DNA of 64,000 bases from Microvirga guangxiensis (GCF_900102135.1 NZ_FMVJ01000011.1:62001-126000), one strand, 5' to 3'; shown: positions 46,872 through 55,979, counted from the first letter of the stretch. Notes: generated by a model from the sequence alone, not told the origin. Numbers and translations are program-made.

Positions 46872-47630
46872 TCAGACGAGCGCAGACGCGCCGTCATAGA
46901 CGAGCTTTCCGCCGACCAGCACCAGCAGCACATAGACGGCTGTATAGAAGCTCTGGCCCGACACGCGCCGCACCAGCAGCACGCCTGCCCAGGTGGAGGC
47001 GATGGCGACCGGAAAGAGCGCGGTCGCCGTGCCGAGGTTCTCGGCCGTGAACTGGCCAAGCGCCACATAGGGCGGCACCTTGATCCAGTTGATGATCCCG
47101 AACACGATGGCGCCCGTGCCGACGAAGACATCCCGCGGCAGTTTCTGCGGCATCACATAGATCTGGAAGGGCGGTCCGCCCGCGTGGGCGATCATGCTGG
47201 TAAAGCCCGTCACCCAGCCCCAGAAGAGCCCGCGCGACGTGTCCGCCGAGGCTGCCTCCGGCGGCGTGGCGCTGCGCTCCACCGCCATCCGGCGAATGGC
47301 GAAGCCGATGGAGATCACGCCCACGGCGAGCTTGATCGCCGCATCGGACACCTGCGCCGCCAGCAGGTACCCCATGAGGATGCCAAGCGTCGCGCCCGCC
47401 ACCAAGAGCGCCACGTTGCGCTTGTCCCAGGTGTGCCGGTAGGCCCAGACGGACACCACGTCCTGCACGATGAGAATCGGCAGCGTGATCGCCGCCGCCT
47501 GCACCGGTGAGACCACCAGCGCCATCAGGGGCAGGGAGAGAAGCCCAAGCCCCGAGAAGCCGCCTTTGGCCAAGCCCATGAGCGTCACGGCCGGGATGGC
47601 GGCGGCATAGAAGAGCGGGTCGGTGATCAT
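46872..47630 (-). CDS. TauE/SafE-family permease
   Basis: 252-residue integral membrane protein with about eight spans and the duplicated TauE/SafE fold. Conserved GLAKGGFSGLG near the start and GFTSMIAHAGGPPFQIY at about 140-157 (the repeat motif). Such proteins export sulphite, sulphoacetate or other anions. The substrate is not evident. It is divergent from prpE. Confidence 0.87.
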   Translation of the reverse strand: MITDPLFYAAAIPAVTLMGLAKGGFSGLGLLSLPLMALVVSPVQAAAITLPILIVQDVVSVWAYRHTWDKRNVALLVAGATLGILMGYLLAAQVSDAAIKLAVGVISIGFAIRRMAVERSATPPEAASADTSRGLFWGWVTGFTSMIAHAGGPPFQIYVMPQKLPRDVFVGTGAIVFGIINWIKVPPYVALGQFTAENLGTATALFPVAIASTWAGVLLVRRVSGQSFYTAVYVLLVLVGGKLVYDGASALV

Positions 47631-47752
47631 CGGAAACCTTGAGAACTCGCCGAAAGTCGACTGGCCGAAAGTCTCCGCTGACCATGGCCCCGTTGCCTGC
47701 TACCACAACGGCAAACGCAAGTCTCATGCGGTGACAGCAAGGGGGAAACGCC

Positions 47753-49666
47753 ATGTCATCAACCCAAAGCCGCTATCATGAGGTTTACGCCCGCTGGAAA
47801 TCGGATCCGGTAGGGTTCTGGCGCGAGGCCGCGCGCGAGATCGACTGGATCAAGCCCGCCGGGACGGTCTTCAATCCGCAATCGGGCGCCTATGGACGCT
47901 GGTTCGAGGGCGCGGAGTGCAACACGTGCTACAATGCGGTCGACCGTCACGCCGCGACGCGGGGCGATCAGGCGGCGATCGTCTACGACAGCCCTGTCAC
48001 TCAGTCGAAGCGCAGCATCACTTATGCCGAATTGCAGGACGAAGTGGCGACGCTTGCCGCCGTGCTGCAGGACATGGGTGTTACGAAAGGCGACCGCGTC
48101 ATCATCTACATGCCGATGATCCCGGAGGCCGCATTCGCGATGCTGGCCTGCGCGCGCATCGGTGCAATCCATTCCGTGGTGTTCGGCGGCTTCGCGGCGA
48201 AGGAACTCGCAACGCGCATCGACGACGCGAAGCCGAAGATCATTCTCTCCGCCTCATGCGGCATCGAAGGCGCGAAGGTGGTGCCTTACAAGCCGCTGCT
48301 CGACGAGGCGATTCAGCTTGCGTCGACAAAACCGGATGCATGCCTGATCTATCAGCGTCCGCAGCTCGAATGCTCGCGCATCGAGGGCCGCGATCTCGAC
48401 TGGGCGAAGGAAACCGCTAGGGCGAAAGCCGCGGGCGAGAAAGCGGAGTGCGTGCCCGTTGCCGCAACCGATCCGCTCTACGTGCTCTACACCTCCGGCA
48501 CCACCGGCAAGCCGAAGGGCGTGGTGCGCGACAACGGCGGCCACATGGTCGCGCTCAAATGGAGCATGAGCAACTTCTTCGGCGTGAAGCCCGGCGAAGT
48601 GTTCTGGGCCGCATCCGATGTGGGCTGGGTCGTCGGCCATTCCTACATCGTCTATGCGCCTCTGCTGCATGGCTGCACCGCCATTCTCTATGAGGGCAAG
48701 CCTGTGGGCACGCCGGATGCAGGCGCCTATTGGCGCGTGATTTCCGATCATGGCGCCGTGACGCTGTTCACAGCGCCGACGGCCTTCCGGGCGATCAAGA
48801 AAGAGGATTCGAAAGCCGAGCTTCTCGGGAAATACGACATCTCCTCGCTTCGCGCCCTGTTCCTCGCAGGCGAGCGCGCCGATCCCGATACGGTCAAATG
48901 GGCCGAGGACATTCTGCGCGTGCCGGTGATCGACCATTGGTGGCAGACGGAAACCGGCTGGCCGGTGGTCGGCAACCCGCTGGGCCTCGGTGCGCTGCCG
49001 GTCAAGCACGGGTCCCCCACGGTGCCGCTGCCGGGCTACACCGTCGAAGTGCTGGATGAAGGCGGCAAGCCGGTTCCGCCAGGCGCCATGGGCAGCATCG
49101 TGATCAAGCTGCCGCTGCCTCCCGGCGCGCTGCCGACGCTCTGGCAGGCGGACGAGCGCTTCAAGGAATCCTATCTCTCCGCCTATCCCGGCTATTACAA
49201 CACGTCGGACGCGGGTTACATCGACGAGGACGGCTATGTCTGGGTCATGGGCCGCACGGACGACATCATCAACGTGGCGGGCCATCGCCTCTCCACGGGC
49301 GGCATGGAGGAGGTCCTGGCCTCTCATCCGGCGGTTGCCGAATGCGCGGTGATCGGCGTGAAGGATGCGCTGAAGGGCGAGGTGCCCTGCGGCTTCGTGG
49401 TGCTGAAATCCAGCGCGCAGCAATCGGCTGCCGAGATCGAAAAAGAGCTCGTCGGACTCGTGCGCGAAAAGATCGGCCCCGTCGCCGCCTTCAAGCTCGC
49501 CATCACCGTGCCGCGCCTGCCGAAAACGCGCTCCGGCAAGATCCTGCGCGGCACCATGAAGAAGATCGCCGACGGCGATCAATGGAGCATGCCGGCGACA
49601 ATCGACGACCCGCTGATCCTGGACGAGATCGGTGATGTACTGAAGAGCAGGGGCGTGGTGGGATAG
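47753..49666 (+). CDS. prpE: Propionyl-CoA synthetase
   Basis: 637 residues, ANL-superfamily acyl-CoA synthetase activating propionate (or acetate) to the CoA ester. Motifs: YTSGTTGKPKGVV (P-loop), WWQTETGWP, VMGRTDDIINVAGHRLSTG, and TRSGKIL with the catalytic Lys near the C-terminus. The start is at ATG 47753, after AAGGGGGAAACGCC. No other prp genes adjoin. PrpE is preferred over acetyl-CoA synthetase on the family-like N-terminus, but both use related substrates. Confidence 0.9.
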   Translation: MSSTQSRYHEVYARWKSDPVGFWREAAREIDWIKPAGTVFNPQSGAYGRWFEGAECNTCYNAVDRHAATRGDQAAIVYDSPVTQSKRSITYAELQDEVATLAAVLQDMGVTKGDRVIIYMPMIPEAAFAMLACARIGAIHSVVFGGFAAKELATRIDDAKPKIILSASCGIEGAKVVPYKPLLDEAIQLASTKPDACLIYQRPQLECSRIEGRDLDWAKETARAKAAGEKAECVPVAATDPLYVLYTSGTTGKPKGVVRDNGGHMVALKWSMSNFFGVKPGEVFWAASDVGWVVGHSYIVYAPLLHGCTAILYEGKPVGTPDAGAYWRVISDHGAVTLFTAPTAFRAIKKEDSKAELLGKYDISSLRALFLAGERADPDTVKWAEDILRVPVIDHWWQTETGWPVVGNPLGLGALPVKHGSPTVPLPGYTVEVLDEGGKPVPPGAMGSIVIKLPLPPGALPTLWQADERFKESYLSAYPGYYNTSDAGYIDEDGYVWVMGRTDDIINVAGHRLSTGGMEEVLASHPAVAECAVIGVKDALKGEVPCGFVVLKSSAQQSAAEIEKELVGLVREKIGPVAAFKLAITVPRLPKTRSGKILRGTMKKIADGDQWSMPATIDDPLILDEIGDVLKSRGVVG

Positions 49667-49671
49667 GCTCG

Positions 49672-50223
49672 ATGCTGCTCTCTATCTTAAGGCCTCTCTT
49701 GGCTCGCTCTAAGTCAAGAGATCAAAGCTCGCGGCAGGATGGCACCCCTGTGTCCCGTCTCCGCTTCGAGAAACTCAATAAAGATTGGAACGCGGAGCCG
49801 AATGCACCTGACCCGCAGATCTCGATTTCAGGGTCCGATGTCCTGCTCACGTTCTTTCTCAATCATCAGCTATTCAAGCAGTTTGATGAGGAAGAAATCG
49901 GGATTATCCGATTCACTAATTGCACCAGCTATCGGCTCGGTGGAACAAACGACGAAGGCTGGTATCGAGGGCAGTGCCGCTATAGCAAGATCGCGCCAGA
50001 GTGGGGTGAGTTTTACGAGATCCATGGCGATGACCCATTTCGGGATAGTCCAACTGACTGGGTCCAGATCTCATCGGAGAAGAGCGCCTCAAGGCATTTT
50101 CTTTTTTATCTCCGCGACCATACTTGTGAAGCGATCGCGGATGGTTGTGTCCTTGAAGACGACCCGCGCAACGCTTTGCTGAGAGTGGCAGGTTTACGTC
50201 TTCGCCAGGACAGAACCGGATAA
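49672..50223 (+). CDS. Hypothetical protein
   Basis: 183 residues beginning five bases after the prpE stop. No family recognised. No signal peptide or membrane span is obvious; the N-terminus is basic and hydrophobic (LLSILRPLLARSK), the body has mixed charge with aromatic residues. GC content is distinctly below that of its neighbours, which suggests transfer or an orphan gene. It ends before a bidirectional terminator. Coding status is moderately supported by length and position only. Confidence 0.55.
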   Translation: MLLSILRPLLARSKSRDQSSRQDGTPVSRLRFEKLNKDWNAEPNAPDPQISISGSDVLLTFFLNHQLFKQFDEEEIGIIRFTNCTSYRLGGTNDEGWYRGQCRYSKIAPEWGEFYEIHGDDPFRDSPTDWVQISSEKSASRHFLFYLRDHTCEAIADGCVLEDDPRNALLRVAGLRLRQDRTG

Positions 50224-50226
50224 ACA

Positions 50227-50254
50227 AAAAGGCCCGGATCGCTCCGGGCCTTTT
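50227..50254. terminator. Bidirectional terminator
   Basis: Perfect 12-bp stem AAAAGGCCCGGA-TCGC-TCCGGGCCTTTT with runs of A and T on both sides, serving the convergent genes. Confidence 0.85.
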
Positions 50255-50257
50255 GTC

Positions 50258-50974
50258 TTACTCTTCCTCGTCGTCGGAGCGCCGCAGCTGCTTGAGCTTG
50301 GCGAAGACCGAATTGACGTCGATGCTTTCTTCCTGCGGCTTCGGGCGGCTCATGTCGGCGAAGGGCTCGTCGTGAGCGGGCTCGGCGGTGGAGATTTCGG
50401 CCGGCATCAGGGTGCCGCCCTGATCCTGCGGCTCCACGTGCGGACGGTCCTTGGCGGCGCGCTGCACTTCGAAGTCCAGGTCGATCTGGGAGCAGAGGCC
50501 AAGCGTCACCGGGTCCATGGGCGAGAGGCTCGCGGAGTTCCAGTGGGTGCGGTCGCGGACCTGCTGGATCGTGGTCTTGGTGGTGCCCACGAGGCGCATG
50601 ATCTGCGCGTCCTTGAGCTCCGGGTGGTTGCGGACGAGCCAGAGGATCGCGTTGGGACGGTCGTGGCGGCGCGACACGGGGGTGTAGCGCGGACCCTTCT
50701 TGACCCGCTTCTGCTCAGGCAGCTTCACGCGCGATTCGGCGAGGCGCAGGCGGTGGCTGGAGTTCTCCTGGGCCTTCTCGATCTCCTCGCGGGTCAGCTG
50801 GCCCGTGGTGATCGGGTCGAGGCCCTTGATGCCTGCCGCGACTTCGCCGTCCGCGATGCCCTTCACCTCGAGCGGGTGGAGCTTGCAGAAATCGGCGATC
50901 TGGTCGAACGACAGGGATGTATTCTCGACGAGCCAAACGGCTGTCGCCTTCGGCATCAACGGTCCCTGGGACAT
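50258..50974 (-). CDS. DUF1013 protein, TrcR-type cell-cycle regulator
   Basis: 238 residues. DUF1013 family, annotated in alphaproteobacteria as cell-cycle transcriptional regulator TrcR. It has two helix-turn-helix-like regions: ATAVWLVENTSLSFDQIADF (about residues 9-28) and NAILWLVRNHPELKDAQIMR followed by VGTTKTTIQQVR (about 105-140). The C-terminal tail is acidic. ATG 50974 was chosen because AAGGAGG lies ten bases upstream; the longer frame to 51133 is not supported. DNA binding is inferred. Confidence in the DUF1013 family is higher than in the TrcR role. Confidence 0.85.
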   Translation of the reverse strand: MSQGPLMPKATAVWLVENTSLSFDQIADFCKLHPLEVKGIADGEVAAGIKGLDPITTGQLTREEIEKAQENSSHRLRLAESRVKLPEQKRVKKGPRYTPVSRRHDRPNAILWLVRNHPELKDAQIMRLVGTTKTTIQQVRDRTHWNSASLSPMDPVTLGLCSQIDLDFEVQRAAKDRPHVEPQDQGGTLMPAEISTAEPAHDEPFADMSRPKPQEESIDVNSVFAKLKQLRRSDDEEE

Positions 50975-51185
50975 GGGGCGAACCTCCTTGGAGCCGGGCA
51001 CCGGACATCGGCGCCGCACGGCAAAACTCTCTTGCGCTCCGAACCGGCCCGGACCGGAGCATCTCGTCTCACGTTGTGAGGGAAACGGGATGATTATAGG
51101 GAGCGCGGGGCGATGTTGCAAACTTTTACGCATCGGTTTCGCAAGGGAAGGGCAAGCCCGACGCTCTTGGACCCCCCGAAAAGCA

Positions 51186-51296
51186 CCGCCCTCATCCTGA
51201 GGAGGATTGCGTCAGCAATCCGTCTCGAAGAAGGTTCCAATGCTCTCTGGAGCCTCCTTCGAGACGCCGCTTCGCGGCTCCTCAGGATGAGGGCGG
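51186..51296. repeat. Long inverted palindromic element (copy 1)
   Basis: A 111-base element between the DUF1013 and quinone oxidoreductase genes. Left arm CCGCCCTCATCCTGAGGAG is complementary to the right arm CTCCTCAGGATGAGGGCGG, and an inner pair GTCTCGAAGAAGG / CCTTCGAGACG is nested. A second, diverged copy occurs at 61.0 kb. This element fills most of the 343-base gap; nothing else is seen there. Confidence 0.8.
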
Positions 51297-51317
51297 AGAA
51301 TGGTTTGCAAGGGTCCT

Positions 51318-52316
51318 CTAGAGCAGCAGAACGATCTTCCCGATATGCTCGCCCCCATCCATGCGGGCATGGGCCTTGGCGACGTCTTCGAGCGCAAAGG
51401 TTGAGTCCATCACGGGTTTGCAGCGCCCCTCGGCCAGCAGAGGCAGCACCTGGGTTTCGAGGCCCTGGGCGATGGCGGCCTTCTCGGCGACGGAGCGGGA
51501 GCGCAGGGTCGAGCCCGTATGGGTCAGGCGTTTGAGCATGAGGCGGCGGAAGTCCAGCTCGACCTTCGACCCTTTCAGGAAGGCGATCTGGACGATGCGC
51601 CCGTCCTGAGCCGCGGCCTCGTGATTGCGGGGGATGTAGTCGCCGCCCACCATGTCGAGGATCACGTCCGCGCCCCGACCGTCCGTGAATTCCTTCACCG
51701 CCGCGACGAAATCCTCCGAGCGGTAATTGACCGCCACATCCGCTCCGATCCGCAGGCAGGCCTCGCACTTCTCGGCGCTGCCCGCCGTGGCAACGACCTT
51801 GGCGCCGAAAGCCTTGGCGAGCTGGATCGCCGTGGTGCCGATGCCCGATGATCCGCCATGGACCAGCAGGGTTTCGCCGGATTTGAGGCCGCCGCGCTCG
51901 AACACGTTGGTCCAGACGGTGAAGTAGGTCTCAGGGATCGCACCGGCTTCCTCGAAGGACATATCGTCGGGGATGGGCAGCGCGTTGCTTTCATGGACCA
52001 CGACATAGTCGGCATAAGCGCCGCCGGCGACCAGGGCCATGACCCGGGCGCCTGCCGGAAAGCGGTTGGCGTTCGGGTCCGAGCCCACCACCTCGCCCGC
52101 GAGCTCGAGGCCGAGGATGTCCGATGCGCCGGGAGGAGGGGGGTAGCCGCCCTGGCGCTGAATCACGTCCGGGCGGTTGACGCCCGCGGCCTTGACCCGC
52201 ACGAGGATCTCGCCCTCTCCGGGCTGGGGAACCGGCCGCTCGACCACTTTGAGGACATCGGGGCCGCCGCTGCCCTCGGCAATGACGGCGCGCATCACGC
52301 CTGGAATCGGCTCCAT
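51318..52316 (-). CDS. NAD(P)H-quinone oxidoreductase (PIG3/zeta-crystallin family)
   Basis: 332 residues, medium-chain dehydrogenase/reductase without catalytic zinc. The Rossmann motif LVHGGSSGIGTTAIQLAK is at about 140-160, and the tail matches the TIGR02824/PIG3 group. It reduces quinones with NADPH. ATG 52316 follows GGAGGGAAATT. The frame to 52397 lacks support. Confidence 0.9.
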   Translation of the reverse strand: MEPIPGVMRAVIAEGSGGPDVLKVVERPVPQPGEGEILVRVKAAGVNRPDVIQRQGGYPPPPGASDILGLELAGEVVGSDPNANRFPAGARVMALVAGGAYADYVVVHESNALPIPDDMSFEEAGAIPETYFTVWTNVFERGGLKSGETLLVHGGSSGIGTTAIQLAKAFGAKVVATAGSAEKCEACLRIGADVAVNYRSEDFVAAVKEFTDGRGADVILDMVGGDYIPRNHEAAAQDGRIVQIAFLKGSKVELDFRRLMLKRLTHTGSTLRSRSVAEKAAIAQGLETQVLPLLAEGRCKPVMDSTFALEDVAKAHARMDGGEHIGKIVLLL

Positions 52317-52417
52317 AATTTCCCTCCTTTGGTCAAGCTCCGCCCATATAGGGCAAAGTTGGCAAGGAGTGCATGCCGGATTAACGTTCAGGGACATCTC
52401 TTAAGGAGGAGAATGCC

Positions 52418-52615
52418 ATGGCCTTCGATCCTTTCGCCGACGAGCCGCGGGCCCCACTGGGCGTCCATGAGATCGGCCAGGACCTGTCGATGCTTTCCGT
52501 CGATGAGCTCGATGAGCGCATTGGATTGCTGGAGAAGGAAATCGCCCGCCTGAAGGAGGCGAAATCCGCCAAGGAGAATTCCCGCGCCGCCGCCAGCGCG
52601 TTCTTCAAGCTCTGA
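52418..52615 (+). CDS. DUF1192 family protein
   Basis: 65 residues, small acidic-basic helical protein (MSVDELDERIGLLEKEIARL segment, then KEAKSAKENSRAAASAFFKL). DUF1192 is common in alphaproteobacteria and often lies before rcdA. ATG 52418 has an AGGAGG-like site upstream. Function unknown. Confidence 0.85.
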   Translation: MAFDPFADEPRAPLGVHEIGQDLSMLSVDELDERIGLLEKEIARLKEAKSAKENSRAAASAFFKL

Positions 52616-52620
52616 CAAGG

Positions 52621-52796
52621 TTAACCCGTTCTTAAGGATTCGGGGCGCCTCATGAGGGCGTCCGGTCTTCTCCCACCGGACGCCAGGAGTGGTTCTTCCT
52701 CCCACTCCGTTAGACGCCTCCCTGTTGGACCTTCGAGCCGCTCTGGCGGCTCGCTTTTTGTGGCGGATCCCGCATTTAACCTTAAGAAGAGGTTAC
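52621..52796 (+). promoter_or_regulatory. Two CtrA-box-like motifs upstream of rcdA
   Basis: TTAA-CCCGTTC-TTAA (52621-52635) is a perfect TTAA-N7-TTAA site. TTAA-GAAGAGG-TTAC (52782-52796) is a near match. Both are in the 258-base gap before rcdA; the second is about 80 bases before the start codon. They fit the CtrA consensus, but binding is unproven. Confidence 0.55.
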
Positions 52797-52873
52797 CAGC
52801 GCATCCTCTCGAAGCCCGTTCTATATTCCCCTCCGACACATGAACATTTCCTGGCCTTTCGCCGGGCAACGCC

Positions 52874-53422
52874 GTGGGAGACGGTCTCTTGAACGAGCCC
52901 GACGTGATCAAACTTGAGGTCGATCCTGTCCGCTTCGGGCAGAGCTTTGTGGGGTCCGAGGCCTTCACCGCTCTGTTCCAGGAGGGAATGGAGCTGGTCG
53001 AGGAAACGGCCGCTTATCTCGATGGGCAGGGCCGCGAGGAATCGCGCCTGCTCCAGCGCGAGGCGAGCATCGCCTATGCCAGCGAGAGCATGCGCCTGAC
53101 GACCCGCCTCATGCAGATCGCCTCCTGGCTCCTCCTGCAGCGCGCCGTGGCCGAAGGCGAGATCACGCCCGATCAGGCCCAGGCCGAGAAGGCCCGCGTG
53201 CGCCTGAACTCTCAGGAAACCGCCACGACCCTGGTGGAATACGAGGCCCTCCCGGCGCGCCTGCGCGACCTGATCGGCCTTGCGACCCGCCTCCATGCCC
53301 GCATCCTGCATCTCGACCGCCTTCTCGCGGAGGCGGTGATCGCGCCGCCCCAGCCCCAGGGCGAGAACCCCGTAGCGGCCCAGCTCAGTCTGCTCCAGCA
53401 GGCCTTCGCTCCGGCGGAGTAG
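52874..53422 (+). CDS. rcdA: Regulator of CtrA degradation (DUF1465)
   Basis: 182 residues, all-helical DUF1465/RcdA protein. In Caulobacter RcdA links CpdR-primed ClpXP to PopA and CtrA. Motifs: FVGSEAFTALFQEGMELVEE, ETAAYLDGQGREES and the central SMRLTTRLMQIASWLLLQRAV. GTG 52874 is given as start; TTG 52889 (MNEPDVI) has a better ribosome site (GGGAG eight bases upstream) and is a real alternative. Together with cpdR at 5.8 kb it points to an intact CtrA proteolysis pathway. Confidence 0.88.
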   Translation: MGDGLLNEPDVIKLEVDPVRFGQSFVGSEAFTALFQEGMELVEETAAYLDGQGREESRLLQREASIAYASESMRLTTRLMQIASWLLLQRAVAEGEITPDQAQAEKARVRLNSQETATTLVEYEALPARLRDLIGLATRLHARILHLDRLLAEAVIAPPQPQGENPVAAQLSLLQQAFAPAE

Positions 53423-53457
53423 GGCAGGTTTGAGGCAGCTTGGATAAGAGATCTATC

Positions 53458-53622
53458 ATGCGAACGGCAGAGGCTAATGAGCCATCTGAAGATGCTGAGA
53501 GCAGAATTGCAGCACTAGAGATTCAAGTCATGGACCTTGAGTTCGAGGCGAATTTTTACCGCTGGGCAAGCTTCATAGTAGCTCTGCTTGTTCTAGAGAG
53601 AATATGGGATCGCTGGTTCTAG
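53458..53622 (+). CDS. Hypothetical small coiled-coil membrane protein
   Basis: 54 residues from ATG 53458 (a TTG at 53440 would add six). The segment AESRIAALEIQVMDLEFEA is a likely coiled coil and is followed by one membrane span (WASFIVALLVLERIW). GC is lower than around it. No family recognised; could be a chance frame. Confidence 0.4.
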   Translation: MRTAEANEPSEDAESRIAALEIQVMDLEFEANFYRWASFIVALLVLERIWDRWF

Positions 53623-53640
53623 AAATTGGGCAATAAAAAA

Positions 53641-53658
53641 GCCCCGCTTTCGCGGGGC
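53641..53658. terminator. Terminator of rpmE
   Basis: GCCCCGC-TTTC-GCGGGGC with six A on one side and five T on the other, giving a bidirectional terminator 35 bases after the rpmE stop. Confidence 0.85.
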
Positions 53659-53692
53659 TTTTTCTTTTCCGTGTGAAGCTCCGGAAGCCGGA

Positions 53693-53926
53693 TTACTTCT
53701 TGGCGCCCAGGTTGCCGAAGCGCGAGGTGAAGCGCGACACGCGGCCACCGCGGTCGAGCAGCTGCTGCGTACCGCCGGTCCAGGCCGGATGGGTGTTCGG
53801 GTCGATGTCGAGGTTGAGGGTGTCGCCCTCTTTGCCATAGGTCGAGCGGGTCGTGTACTCGGTGCCGTTGGTCATGACCACCTTGATGAAGTGGTAGTCG
53901 GGGTGATCGGTTTCTTTGCGCGCCAT
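53693..53926 (-). CDS. rpmE: 50S ribosomal protein L31
   Basis: 77 residues. [27 protein letters not shown] (segments) is strongly conserved in alphaproteobacterial L31. No CxxC zinc motif occurs, so it is the zinc-free type. ATG 53926 has AAGGA eight bases upstream; ATG 53932 is too close to the same site. Confidence 0.95.
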   Translation of the reverse strand: MARKETDHPDYHFIKVVMTNGTEYTTRSTYGKEGDTLNLDIDPNTHPAWTGGTQQLLDRGGRVSRFTSRFGNLGAKK

Positions 53927-54121
53927 TGCCATAGTCCTTCTTGCGGCCAGCCACATCTGGTCAGCCCGCAGCGTAAGATCGAGCCTGAATTGGTGATTGC
54001 GCGCCTATACCTTACTTAGAACCTTGAAACAAGCGGGGGCAAAGGTGTTAAACGGCTTCAGAGCATTTTTCGGCGAAACGGGTCCGTTGCGCCGTCGAAA
54101 TTGAGGCACCTCAATGAAAAG

Positions 54122-54149
54122 AGCCGATTCCAGTCCCATGGAATCGGCT
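54122..54149 (+). other. Hairpin in the leader of the ABC exporter
   Basis: AGCCGATTCC / GGAATCGGCT with an 8-base loop, 31 bases before the exporter ATG, followed by TTTG. It could be a terminator/attenuator or part of the leader. Confidence 0.4.
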
Positions 54150-54179
54150 TTGTCCGTCAATTGCTGAAATGAAGGCGCC

Positions 54180-55979
54180 ATGGCCGATCTGCCGTCCGAC
54201 CAACATCGTTCCAAAGCTGCGCTGAGCGCCCTGAAGCCGCTCATTCCCTACGGCCTTGCCTACAAGGGGCGGATCGCGGCGGCCTTGGCAGCGCTCACCA
54301 TGGCCTCGGCCGCTACCCTCGTGGTGCCCGTCGCCGTGCGCCGGGTGGTGGATTTCGGGTTCTCGGACCAGGGACGGGCCTACATCGATGCCTATTTCGT
54401 CCTGCTCATCATCGTGGTGGGGGTGCTCGCCGTCTCCAGCGCCCTGCGCTACTACCTCGTCATCACGCTGGGCGAGCGGGTCGTGGCGGATCTGCGCTCC
54501 GCCGTGTTCCGGCACCTGACCTCCCTCGATCCCGCCTTCTTCGACCAGACCAAGAGCGGCGAGATCGTCTCGCGGCTCACCGCCGACACCACCCAGGTGA
54601 AGGCCGCCTTCGGGGTCAGCATCTCCATCGCTCTCCGCAATCTCTTCCTGTTCCTGGGTGCCGTGGTGCTGATGATCATCACCAGCCCGAAGCTCTCGGC
54701 CCTCGTGCTCCTCGCCATTCCGCTGATCGTGCTGCCCCTGGTGCTCTCGGGAAGAGCGGTGCGGCGGCGCTCGCGGGCGGCGCAGGACAGGCTCGCCGAT
54801 GCCTCGGCCTATGCGGCAGAGGCCGTCGGGGCGGTCCGCACCATGCAGGCCTTCGGCATGGAAAGCCTCACCGCCTCCCGTTTCGCGCTTGCCGCCGAGG
54901 AGGCCTTCGACGCCGCGCGGCTGTCCACCACCATGCGCGCCTTCCTCACGGGCGCCGGCATCTTCATGGTGTCCGCAAGCGTGGTGGCCGTGCTCTGGTA
55001 CGGGGCGCAGGACGTGCTGTCAGGCGCCATGACGGGCGGGCGGCTGTCGCAGTTCGTGCTCTATGCGGTCTTTGCCGCAAGCTCCCTCGGCCAGCTCTCG
55101 GAGGTCTACGGGGAATTGTCCCAGGCGGCGGGCGCGGCGGAGCGCCTCGGCGAGATCCTGGCGGCCAAGCCCGCCGTCAAGGCCCCGCAGAACCCTAAGG
55201 CTTTGCCCCAGCCCTCGCTCGGCACCGTGACCTTCCAGGACGTGCATTTCGCCTATCCCACCCGCTCGGAGCAGAGGGCCCTGCACGGCTTGAGCTTCAC
55301 GGTCTCGCCGGGCGAGCGGGTCGCCATCGTCGGTCCCTCGGGGGCGGGCAAGAGCACGATCCTCCAGCTCCTGCTGCGCTTCTACGATCCTCAAACCGGC
55401 ACGATCGAGGTCGATGGGGTGCCGATCACCGAGGCCGATCCGTTCTGCCTGCGCGCCCGGATGGCCCTGGTGCCGCAGGAGCCCACGATCTTCGCGACCA
55501 GCGTTCTCGACAATATCCGTTACGGACGCATGGAGGCCTCGGAGGACGAGGTGCGCCGCGCGGCGGAACTCGCCTCGGCCCATGGCTTCATCGAAGCCCT
55601 GCCGCAGGGCTACGCGACCATGATCGGCGAGCGCGGCGTCACGCTCTCCGGCGGCCAGCGCCAGCGCCTCGCCATCGCCCGCGCGATCCTGAAGGACGCG
55701 CCGATCCTGCTCCTCGACGAGGCCACCTCGGCCCTCGATGCCGAAAGCGAGCGCAAGGTGCAGGAGGCCCTCGACCGGCTGATGGAAGGCCGCACGACCC
55801 TCGTCATCGCCCACCGCCTCGCCACCGTGCGCTCCGCCGACCGCATCCTGGTGATGGACAAGGGCCGAATCGTCGAGGAGGGGACGCACGAGGCCCTGCT
55901 CGATCAGGGCGGCCTCTATGCGCGCCTCGCCCGGCTGCAGTTCACGGGTGCGCAGGAGCACGACGTCGCGGCTGAGTAG
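54180..55979 (+). CDS. ABC transporter, fused permease and ATPase (MsbA-like exporter)
   Basis: 599 residues. The N-terminal half has six membrane spans (about 30-310, ABC1 exporter type). The C-terminal NBD has Walker A GPSGAGKST, signature LSGGQRQRLAIARAI, Walker B LLLDEATSALD and H-loop IAHRLAT, all intact. It should act as a homodimer exporting lipid or hydrophobic compounds. The sequence resembles the alphaproteobacterial MsbA-related family; substrate unknown. ATG 54180 is preceded by a hairpin at 54122-54149. Confidence 0.92.
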   Translation: MADLPSDQHRSKAALSALKPLIPYGLAYKGRIAAALAALTMASAATLVVPVAVRRVVDFGFSDQGRAYIDAYFVLLIIVVGVLAVSSALRYYLVITLGERVVADLRSAVFRHLTSLDPAFFDQTKSGEIVSRLTADTTQVKAAFGVSISIALRNLFLFLGAVVLMIITSPKLSALVLLAIPLIVLPLVLSGRAVRRRSRAAQDRLADASAYAAEAVGAVRTMQAFGMESLTASRFALAAEEAFDAARLSTTMRAFLTGAGIFMVSASVVAVLWYGAQDVLSGAMTGGRLSQFVLYAVFAASSLGQLSEVYGELSQAAGAAERLGEILAAKPAVKAPQNPKALPQPSLGTVTFQDVHFAYPTRSEQRALHGLSFTVSPGERVAIVGPSGAGKSTILQLLLRFYDPQTGTIEVDGVPITEADPFCLRARMALVPQEPTIFATSVLDNIRYGRMEASEDEVRRAAELASAHGFIEALPQGYATMIGERGVTLSGGQRQRLAIARAILKDAPILLLDEATSALDAESERKVQEALDRLMEGRTTLVIAHRLATVRSADRILVMDKGRIVEEGTHEALLDQGGLYARLARLQFTGAQEHDVAAE

